From contig NC_083382.1 of the NCBI RefSeq assembly GCF_031755915.1, positions 27,380,001 to 27,444,000 of the forward strand: a DNA stretch of 64,000 nt. The letters run 5' to 3'. Source of the stretch: Ziziphus jujuba (taxonomy: Eukaryota; Streptophyta; Magnoliopsida; Rosales; Rhamnaceae). Both the position numbers and the translations under genes were made by a program. Shown one piece after another: positions 12,105 to 22,014 of the stretch. The notes under the pieces are model-generated. The model saw only the letters and a list, made by a program, of their open reading frames with translations, was not told the origin of the DNA and did no database searches. The number at the start of each line of letters is the position of its first letter. Position 1 is the stretch's first letter.

Positions 12105-12430
12105 AATAGGTTAGTTTTCAGGTTAATAGGTTAATTTTCGGGTTAACGGGTTAATCGATTAGTTTTCGGGTTAATAGGTCAATTTTCGGGTTAACGGGTT
12201 AATAGGTTAATTTTCGGGTTAATAGATCAATTTCAGGTTAACGGGTTAATAGATCAACACGACCCGTTAAAATAATCGTGTTAAACGGGTCGTGTCGTGT
12301 TGACCTGTTTATAAACAGGTCGGGTTAGTGTTTTGGATACCTGACACGATTAATAAATGGGTCGTGTTCGGGTTAGGCATTTTTGACACGATTATTAAAC
12401 GGGTTGACACGAACACGACCCACGAACCCG
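12105..12430. repeat. Right subterminal repeat array of the hAT element
   Basis: About ten near-copies of GGTTAAT..TTCGGGTTAACGGGTTAAT are followed by GACACGATTA and ACGGGTCGTGT words in both orientations. This region is more repetitive than the left end. Despite the GGGTTAA core it is not the plant telomere repeat (TTTAGGG). Confidence 0.8.
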
Positions 12431-12452
12431 AATTGCCAGGTATAACTGTAGG

Positions 12453-13180
12453 TAGATATAATTTGTGGTTTTATCAAATAATTTTTAATTTTTCTATTTC
12501 AAACTTTGAATGATAAGGTTTTGTTATGGTTTTTTTATTTTTCTATTATAAACTTTGAATGATAAGGCTTTGTTATGATTTTTTATTTTTTTACTTCAAA
12601 CTTTAAGCGGCAAATAATGGCTTTATTAATAGTCGTCCACGTAAACTTAAGTTTTTTAAGCCAATTTTTTTAATGTTTTTTATTTTTATAAATTTAATAT
12701 TTATGGACCTTATATTTTGAGTTAAATTATACAGTAAACATCTTTTTTTTTTTTTTTCTTTTTTGGCTAAGGTTTAATCAGTGCAAAACAAATTTTCATC
12801 ATATTCTAATCCATATTAAAATAAAATTGAAACTGAAAACCTCAATTAAATATATACAAAAAGCAGAGCCACACTAAAATTAAAATTGATTTGTTCAAAT
12901 TTTTTATATTTTTTAATAAATGACAAATCGACTAAATGCAATATTTTGGAGGGAAATTGCATAAAAAAAATTGAGGGGTATTTTGTAATTTTACATTTTT
13001 ATTTTGTTTTCCCACTAAAATTTTGGTACTAAGCTGAAATGAAAACCAGGCCGCAGATCAGCGCCTACTTCAGGGATTAGGGTTTTTCCGGTAAGGTGCT
13101 CTAGAAATGGTAATTTTTTTTTTTAATTTTTAATTTTTGTGTTTAAAATTGTGAAAGAAAGTTTAATAAGATTATTATAA
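12453..13180. other. Spacer and upstream region of the APC10 fragment
   Basis: AT-rich. A short stretch repeats at about 12465-12600 (TTCAAACTTTGAATGATAAGG.TTTGTTATG, two to three copies). From about 13040 the sequence is less AT-rich (GCGCCTACTTCAGGGATTAGGG) and looks like a transcribed 5'UTR with a short intron ending AATCAG near 13183, just ahead of the APC10 start codon. Confidence 0.5.
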
Positions 13181-13223
13181 TCAGGAATCAGTGTGTAGCA
13201 CTGAGAGTGAGAGGTGAGAGAGA

Positions 13224-13676
13224 ATGGCGACGGAGTCTTCGGAGGGAGAAGAGGAAGCGAAGCTGACAGGAGGGAATAAGGTGCTGATGGTGGACGATGA
13301 TCTCAGAGAAATGGGTAAGAAGGTCGCTTGTAGTGTCAGCTCTTGCAAGCCGGGCAATGGCGTCTCTTCTCTGCGCGACGATAATCTCGACACCTATTGG
13401 CAGTCAGTCTCTCTGCTTCTTCTATATCCCAATTAAAAATTTTTATTTATTTAAAATCTCAAAAATTGATTTGGGAAAAATGTTCCAATTTGATGTTTTT
13501 TCTATTGCTGCTTTGTTCCAGGTCAGACGGTGCACAGCCTCACCTGGTAAATGTTCAATTCCAGAAGAAAGTAAAGCTCCAAGTATGTGTATTCATTTGC
13601 ACAATATTCATTTGATGAAAGCTATCCGCCGTGTAAGATATCTATCCGAGCAGGGGATGGATTCCACAACTTAAAG
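13224..13676 (+). pseudogene. APC10: Anaphase-promoting complex subunit 10 (APC10/DOC1), 5' fragment
   Basis: APC10 is the substrate-recruiting DOC-domain subunit of the APC/C ubiquitin ligase. Exon 1 (13224-13402) begins [17 protein letters not shown] and ends in ..DDNLDTYWQ with donor CA|GTCAGT. Exon 2 (acceptor TTCCAG, starts 13522) gives [20 protein letters not shown] and reaches 13582. A third block (13614-13676) reads [20 protein letters not shown] and ends at a donor AAAG|GTTAAT. Between blocks 2 and 3, where the family has about 12 codons (LVVLYVDFKL-like), there are only 31 degraded bases with no intron, so the frame is lost. The remaining exons, over half of the usual roughly 190 residues, were not found in the next several kb. 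It is therefore a truncated copy whose intact parent should lie elsewhere. Confidence 0.85.
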
Positions 13677-14538
13677 GTTAATTTTTGGTGATAATCTCAT
13701 CAAGGAGGAACATCGGGCAGTTTAGGATTTTGACAATTTTTATTACTCCATCACTTTTATCTGTCTTTGCTGGGACTTCATATGGTTTGGGTTTACCCCT
13801 TCTACTCTATAATTGCACTTATAAAATTCTAGCATGGGGCAGAAATTGAAACACATTGCCCTCTACTACAATTTCTCTCTTTCAGTACTTTGATTTCTTA
13901 TTAAAATGATATAATGTATTGGTATGTCCATTCTTCTTCCATGGTCCAATAGAACTGGAAGTATCCATGGTGGTGTCAAAATAGTTTTTATCCAGAATGG
14001 TTCGGAACCAGTCCTATAGATAGATACTTTTAAAGTGCAAAAGATTTTAAATTTTGGTTTGACCAAGCAGGGCTCCAGGTAGAGAAAATACATGTTTTTT
14101 TGGTGAGTTCTTATAAAAAACCAAAAGGGTTTCATATCCATCGGTCATACTTTTGTGTTGATGGAAGAAATTTTATGTATTTTTTGGGGACTGAAGTGAG
14201 AAAAAGTATCCTAATAATAAATGTATTACTTATCACAGACTTAAGTATTAAGAATCTAAACTCTAGCCTAACAAATTTTCTTAAAAATTTTACTGCTCTT
14301 GTGATAGAGTAGTAAGGCTTGAAATTTCAAATTTGTCATTGCTTATTCAAAGCTTTTAAAGTGACTGTTGGATTTTTAGCTGTATGAGATAAAAGGTTTT
14401 ACCATTTTTCACTTACCATTGGCCTTTTATTCTTTTTTTTTTTTTTTTGGTCTTCTTTAGTTTAGAAATTGAATTAGATTTAAAGATTTGCCTTTTCGAA
14501 AACTTCAATACTAAAATTGAATAGGAGATAAATTTATT
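13677..14538. other. Spacer after the APC10 fragment
   Basis: No gene recognised. It was searched for further APC10 exons (the family's TGWVCLSL, HVRQIKVYGPR motifs) on the plus strand without success. It ends in TAAATTTATT (14529-14538), the left flanking duplication of the next element. Confidence 0.5.
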
Positions 14539-15775
14539 GGGAAAACACAAAAATACCCATCATTCAGCCAAAATGAAGAATGCGACCTCTCTTGTTTTCA
14601 ATAAATTTTTTTTCCTACCTTTCACTTTTTCTATTCAATGAATTACTAAAATACTCTTATCATATTATCCGATAAATTCACAAAAAATGGATTTGTTTTG
14701 CAGTTACCATTATTATCAAATCTTATCAAGAAATTTAACAACATAATCACTATGTGTCATTTGTAGCCTTAACACGATTTTTGAACAATGCTACCTAAGT
14801 TATTTTCTTTAATATCGCATACTTATCAAAGGAAGTTTTTAGTTAAAAAGTGATAAATTTTAAAATTTATGAATTTATTAATTTAGTGTAGATATTTTAG
14901 TAAGCAATATGGCGAGATTTCTTTTGCTTTGATAATAATCTTTATTTTTGTTTGTAAACGGTTAGAGGAAAATATAAAAAAGAATAAGGAAAATATGAAA
15001 AAAAAGGAAGAAAAAAAAAAGAAAAATCAGAAGAAAAAAAATATGTTAGTTCGAAATTGAAGACAACACGCTCTACCCTTATTGAGGAGGAGGTTCTTAC
15101 CATGGGGCGGGATGTGTGATAAGAGGTAAGGTATGGACAAAATTAAGTAATAATGTCCTGTCTTCCTTAGGGAGAGATGGTGAGGTTTAGACAAATTTGA
15201 ATAAGATTACTCCACCTCTATCAGGGAAGAGGCTCTTTCCCTGCGGAGGGGGTTGGGGTGTGGACCCCTTTCCATGAAAGGAGGTCTTTACCTCACCTCC
15301 TTTCCATGGAAGAGGTCTTTTCTTTGATGGGAGTGGTGTAGTTTTACTTGATTTTGTTTATGTTCCGTCCTTAATAGCAGGCCCTGTTTCATGGTAGGAG
15401 CTTTTTTTACCAATGAAGAAAGAGCATGTCTTCTTTAACTTCAGACTGACATAGTTTTTCTCTTATTTATTTTTTAATTTCTATTTTTTTCATTCTTTTT
15501 CATATTTTCCTTTAATCATTTATAAATAAAAATAAGATTACCATCAAGATAAAAGAGATTTGTAAAGCTGTAGGTGTCGATTATTAAAGAGAAAAGATTG
15601 TAAAATAAATCTAATTTTTGTGGATTTCTTTAGATAATATGATGGGGAAACTTAAGATAATTAGTTAGGTAGGAAAAATGAAAGTGAAAAGTGTGAGATT
15701 ATTAAAATAAAGATTATTAAAAATAAAAGAGGTGGACATTTTTTCCTCATTTTTGTGTTTCCGCTAAATTTATTT
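14529..15775. mobile_element. Non-autonomous Mutator-like foldback element
   Basis: The element is 14539-15765 (1,227 bp). The left end GGGAAAACACAAAAATACCC pairs with the inverse of the right end, GCGGAAACACAAAAATGAGG. The inverted arms stay similar for several hundred bases (about 14539-14990 against about 15480-15765). TAAATTTATT flanks both sides (14529-14538, 15766-15775), consistent with the 9-10 bp duplication typical of Mutator-like elements. The centre (about 15040-15420) is less AT-rich and has no recognisable coding sequence (GGGAAGAGGCTCTTTCCC and GGAAGAGGTC words). Long TIRs and no transposase point to a MULE-type non-autonomous element. Confidence 0.82.
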
Positions 15776-16726
15776 TGGTGTATTATTCTTGGGGAATTTG
15801 GCTCATTGTCCTTGTTGGAAGGGTCTTGAGGATATATATCTCCCAATTTGTGAAACTTTTTGATTTACTCTTTAATATTGATTGTATCCTTAAAAAACTT
15901 CTAAAAGATGTACATGTCCTTTTATTTTACTTTTTCCTTCGTCCAATTCCACAAAAACACCACATCACCGTATTTTTTTTTTTTCCAAATTTTCAACTCA
16001 AAAAAACAAAAATCCACTTTTTGATCCAACTTTTGTCGATACTTTTTGCTTCAATACAAGCAAAATTTGGTTTGAGCTTTTAGTTTTCTTCCTCAAAAAG
16101 CATTCTTAGATAAGGTTTTTTTATTTTTTATTTTTTTGTTTGTTGTGTATATGTATATATATTTCAGAGTTGATATTTACATAAAATACTTTGAATTTTT
16201 GATATATATGACATTTTTAAAGTATTTTATACTACATTTAGGAGTTTAAATTGTTTGATTTGGATTTAAAATCAGTTGAAAATTGAAATTTTTTTAAATT
16301 TCTGTTATATGATGTTTTTTGTATGGAAATTGTTATAAATTAGGTTTTAGAATAAATTGATATTGGATAGCAATCGAAAATGAAGATAAGCAAAAAATGG
16401 GACCAGTTTAGTTGGAGAAGATGGTCGAGGGTGGGAGTTATGATTGGATTGGGATTCGGCTGCGAGACCCAATCCGTTGGGTTTGGGTTGACCAGACTGA
16501 GGGTTGAAGGAGAACCCTGTGGCGTGTCGTCTGGCTGGTACAGACGACATGTCGTTTGTGGCCTCCAGCCAGGTGACACATCATTAATCCTGAACGACAT
16601 GTCATTTGGCCTGGACGATACATCGTTTGCTATTGTCATCGATGATGTTAGTATTTAAAAAAAAAAAATTGTAATTTTTTTTTTGGTTGAAAAAAAATTA
16701 AAATATGGAGTTTGTGAAAGTTTATA

Positions 16727-17134
16727 TGTAACGGCCAAGTTCACCCGCATCAAGATATTGTCCTCTTTGGCCCAGGGTTCACTCCCTCTCTCCCCCCTGG
16801 CCTCAAAGTTTTGTCAAAACGCGTCTTGAAGGGAGAGGTGTCCACAGCCTTATAAAGACCGCTTTGTGCCTCTCTCCAACTGATGTGGGATGTTACAATC
16901 CTCCCCCCTTGGGGTCCAACGTCCTCGCTGGCACACCGATCCGGGTACTGGCTCTGATACCACTGTAACGGCCCAGTCCACCTGCATCAAGATATTGTCC
17001 TCTTTGGCCCAGGGTTCACTCCCTCTCTCCCCCCTGGCCTCAAGGTTTTGTCAAAACGCGTCTTGAAGGGAGAGGTATCCACAGCCTTATAAAGACCGCT
17101 TCGTGCCCCTCTCCAACCGATGTGGGATGTTACA
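16727..17134 (-). mobile_element. Complete TRIM retrotransposon, 408 bp, with target duplication
   Basis: Two 171-bp LTRs (16727-16897 and 16964-17134) start TGTAACGG and end TGTTACA on the plus strand. They differ at about eight positions by eye. The 66-bp internal part holds, on the minus strand, a tRNA-iMet primer-binding site (inverse GCTCTGATACCA, 16951-16962, one base from the LTR) and at the other end a purine-rich tract (inverse of ATCCTCCCCCCTTGGGG, 16898-16914). Flanks are TTATA on both sides (16722-16726, 17135-17139). No coding capacity. This is the architecture of terminal-repeat retrotransposons in miniature, with an unusually short internal region. It lacks the 5S-rRNA-like segment of Cassandra elements. 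Confidence 0.93.
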
Positions 17135-17617
17135 TTATAGTTATTTAAAAAATTATAATTATTATTTGTTATTACCAAACTTTTAGTTTAGAAAAGCATT
17201 AAAATCAAAATTGATATAATTTTTTTTCTTTGGGATCAATTGGGATCTCTTTTAATGAATATGGTACATTGATATGCATTGTTTTGAAAATTTTTCATTC
17301 CTTTTATAAAATTTATATATGTGATAAAAAAGGTGGACTTGTTTGGATGAATATACATAAATAAATATGTTTGATAAATTTTTATGTTATTTAAGTTGTT
17401 CATAAATAGTTATATAATATTGTAAATGTGGATGAAAATGAGCTGCGTTATGAATTTAAATTTATATGTTTATTTTTGTATTGGTTTGAATTATATATAT
17501 TTTTTATTCGTAAATTAGGGTTGTGGTTATTTATATATAGATACATAGTTGGCAATGTGTTTAAAGGATAAAAAGTTATTGGTGTTTGCAATTTACATTT
17601 ATAGGCTGTAAGTTAGA

Positions 17618-17737
17618 ATGACACCAAAAAAGAATCTGCGATCTCAATCAAAGAAGGCAGGTAAGAAGCTGCAAACCAAGAGACACAGTGGAAGCACATT
17701 AGCATGTAACTCAAAGCGTCGCCGAACTTCCAGGTAG
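17618..17737 (+). pseudogene. Basic N-terminal coding piece in the left palindrome arm
   Basis: An ATG at 17618 reads about 38 residues, MTPKKNLRSQSKKAGKKLQT.., very rich in Lys/Arg and nuclear-localisation-like (NSKRRRTSR at the end), then a stop at about 17737. The mirror image in the right arm (20567-20761, minus) reads a related basic stretch. This may be the first coding exon of the DUF1985 gene or part of a decayed host-derived protein. Function unknown. Confidence 0.4.
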
Positions 17738-18179
17738 CAATCTAAATCTGAGAAGGAAAACATCAAACTTTTAGGTCATGTTCTAATCTTCTTTTCCTTA
17801 AGTTTTATATTCTTTTACATAGCTCGGTGCATTAAATGTGTGATTTGATTTAAGTTTTAGTTCATTTTTGTTTTACTATATTTATTATAAATATGAAAAA
17901 TTATGAGATTTTGATATACGTTTTTGAATTTCGTGAGATTTATATCAGTTTTATTGAAAATATATTTTTAACTATTTATTCATGAATGTGGATACACAAG
18001 ATAAACACGCTCGATGGCCATTGATAATTGTCGATAGACCATTGGGATTTTTCTTAGTTCATTGTAGTTTGATTACCGATGATTTCATCGGTAATGCTAC
18101 TAGTGCAAAAATGTTAACAAATATGTTTTAAATTTGGTTTTAACATATTATTATTAAGTTGAGGTGAGAAAATAGTGTA

Positions 18180-18755
18180 TGAAGAAATGATTGATTTTCA
18201 TTCTATTTATGTAAATTATTTTCCAAGCCAGTGAAGTTCCAATTTGGAAGGCATGAATTTTCGAGGATGTGGAAATATTTAAAGATAAGGTGTATTCTTT
18301 TGGAAATCCAATGGAAGTAAATGTAGTAATTAAAAGTGCACTCACAATTGATCAACTGAATAAGTACAGATAGATATGTTTTAGATCTTTGATTGCAGTG
18401 AAGAACCTTAGGTTTTCTAATCACGTAGTTCATAATCTATTATGTAAATAAGTTGTGTCCAACGATTCTAATATAGTTAAGTTTAACCGGTGGATTTGGA
18501 ATTCAGTTTAGGAAATGCGAATTTGTACTTATTACCGGTTTAAAGTTTTGTCGATATCCTTTGAGTTTGATATGCGAAATCTTAAATTAACGAAGCTGTG
18601 TGAGAGGTTGTTCGAAGATAAGTCTGATTTGCAACCATTCGAGTTGGAACAAACACCTAAGAGTACATATTTTGGAGATGATTGGGATGCAGTAAAGATT
18701 GCTTTACTATATTACCTAGTTTATGGTGTGTTTACAATAGATCTAAAGGTTTAAA
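18180..18755 (+). pseudogene. DUF1985-like remnant, left palindrome arm
   Basis: This is the mirror copy of 19640-20260. The last part (18515-18754) is open and reads RICTYYRFKVLSISFEFDM then KLTKLCERLFEDKSDLQPFE, and ends DAVKIALLYYLVYGVF, the hydrophobic end of the DUF1985 fold. Upstream parts are in other frames with stops. Its reading direction is opposite to that of the right-arm copy, as expected for a palindrome. Confidence 0.6.
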
Positions 18756-18939
18756 TTAATAGAAAGTTTGTTGAATTGGTAGATGATGTTGAATTTTTTA
18801 ATTTTTATTTTTGGGATATTTTAAGCTACAAGGAGATGATAGAGTTGTTGCACAATGCATTCTATCACTGATGAGATGAAATAAAAAATAAATCATACTA
18901 ACACAATCTAAAAGGTTTTTTGTTGACGTTTCAAGTGTT

Positions 18940-19021
18940 TTTTAACACTAAATATAAATTTAGGGTTTTTAACACTAAATATAAATTTAGGGTTTTTAAC
19001 ACTAAATATAAATTTAGGGTT
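18940..19021. repeat. Three tandem copies of a 27-bp unit
   Basis: The unit TTTAACACTAAATATAAATT plus TAGGGTT is repeated three times without change. The opposite arm holds only a single diverged copy (about 19430-19455), so the expansion happened after the palindrome formed. The TTTAGGGTTT junction resembles plant telomere repeats only by chance. Confidence 0.85.
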
Positions 19022-19639
19022 TAATTAAAAATTATATTTGATAACTTATATTTTATATTTTGTAGGTGTGGATTTTGAAACTATTTCAAATTTTGGTAAA
19101 CATTTTGGTGAGTAGCAAGAAATTAGTTGTCCTAGGATCGTTGGATGACATTTAAGAAGTCTATTGTACCATAAAATTGTGGATTCTGAAGGTGTAACAT
19201 AAGTTTGGTAAAACATGTAGTTGAAATAAGTTTGCCTTCAATTGCTACTTGAGGTGAATCAAGAATCCATAGCTCTATGGTTCGGTGGACTTGTTAAATG
19301 TCATTCAATGATCCTATAATAACTAGTTTTTTGCTTCTTGTCAAAATCTTTACCAAAATTAGGAACGACTTCAAAACCCTACATTTACAAATATAAATAT
19401 AGGTTTTCAAATATAATTTTTAATTAAATCCTAAATTTATATTTGATGTTAAAATGTACTTGAAATGTCAACAGAAAACTTTTCAGATCGTACAAGCATG
19501 ATTTATTTTTTACTTCATCTTCTCTATGATGGAATGCATTGTACAATGACTCTATCGTTTCTTTGTAGATTAGAATACTACCAACGGTAGAAATTAAAAA
19601 GTTTGATATTATTAATCAATTCAACAAATTTTCTATTAA

Positions 19640-20260
19640 TTTGAATTATCGGATCTATTTCAATCACATCATGAACTAGGAAATATAGTAAGATAATCTT
19701 TATTGTATCTCAATCATCCCTAAAATGTGTACTCTTGAATATTGATTTCAACTCGGGTGATTTCAAGTTAGATTTATTTTCGAGCAACCTCTTATGCAGC
19801 TCCGTTAATTTAATATTTTGCATATCAAACTCAGAGGAGTACTGACAAAACTTTAAGCCAGTAATAAGTGTAAATTTCCATTTCATAAACCAAATTTTAG
19901 ATCCATCAAAGTTAAACTCAAGTACATTAGGATCGTTGGACGTAATTTGTCTGCATAATAGATTATGAACTACGTGACCAAAGAACCTAAGATTCTTCAC
20001 TTCAACTAAGGGTTTAAAACATGTTTGTCTATACTTATTTAGTTTATTAGCTGTGAGTATATTTTTAATTATTATATTGGTTTCCATTGAGTTCCTAAAA
20101 GAATGCACATTAATTTTAAATATTTCTGTATCCTTGAGAATCCGTTCCTTCCAAATTGGAGCTTTACTGGCACGCAAAATAACTTACATAAATGAAATGG
20201 AAATCAATCATTTACTCATAAATTATTTTCTCACCCCAACTTGATAATAATATGTCTAAA
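19640..20260 (-). pseudogene. DUF1985-like domain, right palindrome arm
   Basis: The segment 19710-20177 reads 155 residues on the minus strand: KAPIWKERILKD.., then NKYRQTCFKPLVEV, FFGHVVHNLLCRQI, then IWFMKWKFTLITGLKF, the last being the W-F..F-x-LITGL core of DUF1985. It ends at a stop near 19710; the matching left arm continues with DAVKIALLYYLVYGVF. Upstream (20180-20260) is an in-frame continuation without a good start. DUF1985 proteins are of unknown function and usually element-borne. No Ulp1 protease follows; the frame instead runs into the palindrome centre. Confidence 0.65.
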
Positions 20261-22014
20261 CCAATCTTAAGATATATTTGTTAACATTTTTGCACTAGTG
20301 GTATTACCGATGAAGCCATTGGTAGTCTAGCTACAATGAACTAAAAATATCCCGATGACCATCAGGTGATGTTTATCTTGTGTATCCACATTCATGAATA
20401 AATAGTTAAAGACGTCTTTTTAATAAAACTTATATAAATCTCACGAAATTCAAAAATGTATATCAAAATCTCATAATTTTTCATCTTTATAATAAAACAA
20501 GAATAAGCTAGGACTTAAACCAAATTACATATTTAACATACTAAGTTATGTAAAAGAATATAAAACTTACCATCTTAGATGGGAGAAAGGAGACTGGAAA
20601 ATGGCGTGAAAGCTTGGTGTTTTCCTTTTCAGATTTGGATTGCTGCCTAAAAGTTCATCGACGCTTCGAGTCACGTGCTGATGTACTTCCACCGTGTCTC
20701 TTGGTTTGTATCTTCTTATTTTCCTTTTTCGATTGAGATCACAGGTTCTTCTTTGATACATACAGCCTATAAATGTAAATTGATAACACTAATAACTTTT
20801 TAGCTACATTTAAACACATTGTCAACTATGTATAAATATATAAATAACCACAACGCTAACTTACGAATAAAAAATATATATAATTCAAACCAATACAAAA
20901 ATAAACATAGAAATTTAAATTTTTAATGCTCTTCATTTTCATCTACATTTAAAGTATTATATAACTATGTATGAATGACTCGAATAACATAAAAATTGAT
21001 CAAACACATTGATTTATGTATGTTCATACATTGATTTATGTATGTTCATCCAAACAAGTCCTTTATCACATATATAAATCTTATAAAAGGATATGAAAAA
21101 AATATCCAGACATGTCGTTCAGGACTAACGATGTGTCACTTGGCTGGACGCCATGAACGACATGTCGTCTGGACCAGCCAGGCGACACGTCGTATAGTTC
21201 TCCTTCAACCTTCAGTTGGCTCGACCTAAACCTAGCAAACTAGGTCTTACATCCGAATGTCGACCTGGCTGTAACTTCCACTTTCGGCCACCTTTTCAGT
21301 CTAAATTGATTCCATTTTTTTGTCTCTTCATTTTTTATTTCTATCCAATATCAAATTATCATAAAATCTAGTTTATAACAACTTGCATAGAAAATTTTAA
21401 TCTAACATAAATTTAAAAAAATTTCAATTTTCAACCAGTTTTAAATCCAAATCAAACAATTTAAAGTCCTAAATATAATACAAAGTACTTAAAAAATGTC
21501 ATGTATACCAAAAATTCAAAATATTTTATGTAAATATCAACTTTGCAATATATATACATACACACAACAAACAAAAAAAACCTTATCTCAGGATGCTTTT
21601 TGAGGGAGAAGATTGAAAGCCAAGACCGGGTTTTGTTTGTATTGAATCACGAAGTAATGATGAATGCTGGATCAAAAGGTAGGTTTTTGTTTTTTTGAAT
21701 TGAAATGTTAAAAAAAAATACGGTGGCATAGTGTTTTTATGGAAATTGGACAAATGAAAAAGTAAAATAAAAGGACATGTACGTTCTTTTGAAAGTTTTT
21801 TAAGGGTATAATCGATATTAAAGGAAAAAACAAAAAATTTCACGAATTGATGGGTATATATCCTCAAGGCGATTTCAACATGGGTAATGGGCCAAATTCC
21901 TCCCCAAAATACTTCAGTTTACAAGGTTTAGGACTAGGTTTAGGACCAATCATGGCACAAGACGCCCAAACAAGGGTCAGGGAGTGTGGCCCAATCACTC
22001 TTGGATCCATATGC

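Larger units (their letters stand above)
7938..12452 (+). mobile_element. hAT-superfamily DNA transposon with TIRs and 8-bp target duplication
   Basis: The element proper is 7946-12444 (4,499 bp). The left end TAGACCTGGCAATTTAGG matches the inverse of the right end, TATACCTGGCAATTCGGG. Both ends are flanked by ACTGTAGG (7938-7945 and 12445-12452), the 8-bp duplication expected for hAT. It carries subterminal arrays of ACGGGTC/GGGTTAA words, a non-coding leader exon with an intron, and a BED/hATC transposase. The ends look intact, so it could be mobilised in trans if a related transposase is active, although its own gene has a stop. Confidence 0.93.
15791..21905. mobile_element. 6.1-kb imperfect palindrome, probable foldback Mutator-like element with DUF1985 remnants
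   Basis: The left end GGGGAATTTGGCTCATTG matches the inverse of the right end, GGGGAGGAATTTGGCCCATT. The arms correspond along their length: 15791-16660 to 21110-21905, about 17290-18950 to 19440-21050, and about 19060-19195 to 19255-19400, with the centre near 19195-19255. The left arm carries about 600 bp absent from the right, including a TRIM. Both arms encode mirror-image DUF1985-like remnants and basic N-terminal pieces. DUF1985 is common in plant Mutator-like and related elements that carry Ulp1-type proteases. No transposase or clear 9-bp duplication was found, so the superfamily is inferred. Confidence 0.7.

Noticed and set aside
12105..12250. Possible interstitial telomere repeat (GGGTTAA)
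   Set aside because: The unit is GGTTAAT/CGGGTTAAC, not TTTAGGG, and lies exactly in the subterminal zone of a hAT element.
15775..16083. 102-residue Phe/Leu-rich frame (and mirror frame 21583-21867)
   Set aside because: Similar only because they are the two arms of the palindrome; composition is that of translated AT-rich DNA.
16722..17139. Cassandra element with 5S-rRNA-like LTR
   Set aside because: The characteristic 5S internal control region was not found in the 171-bp LTR; it is another TRIM family.
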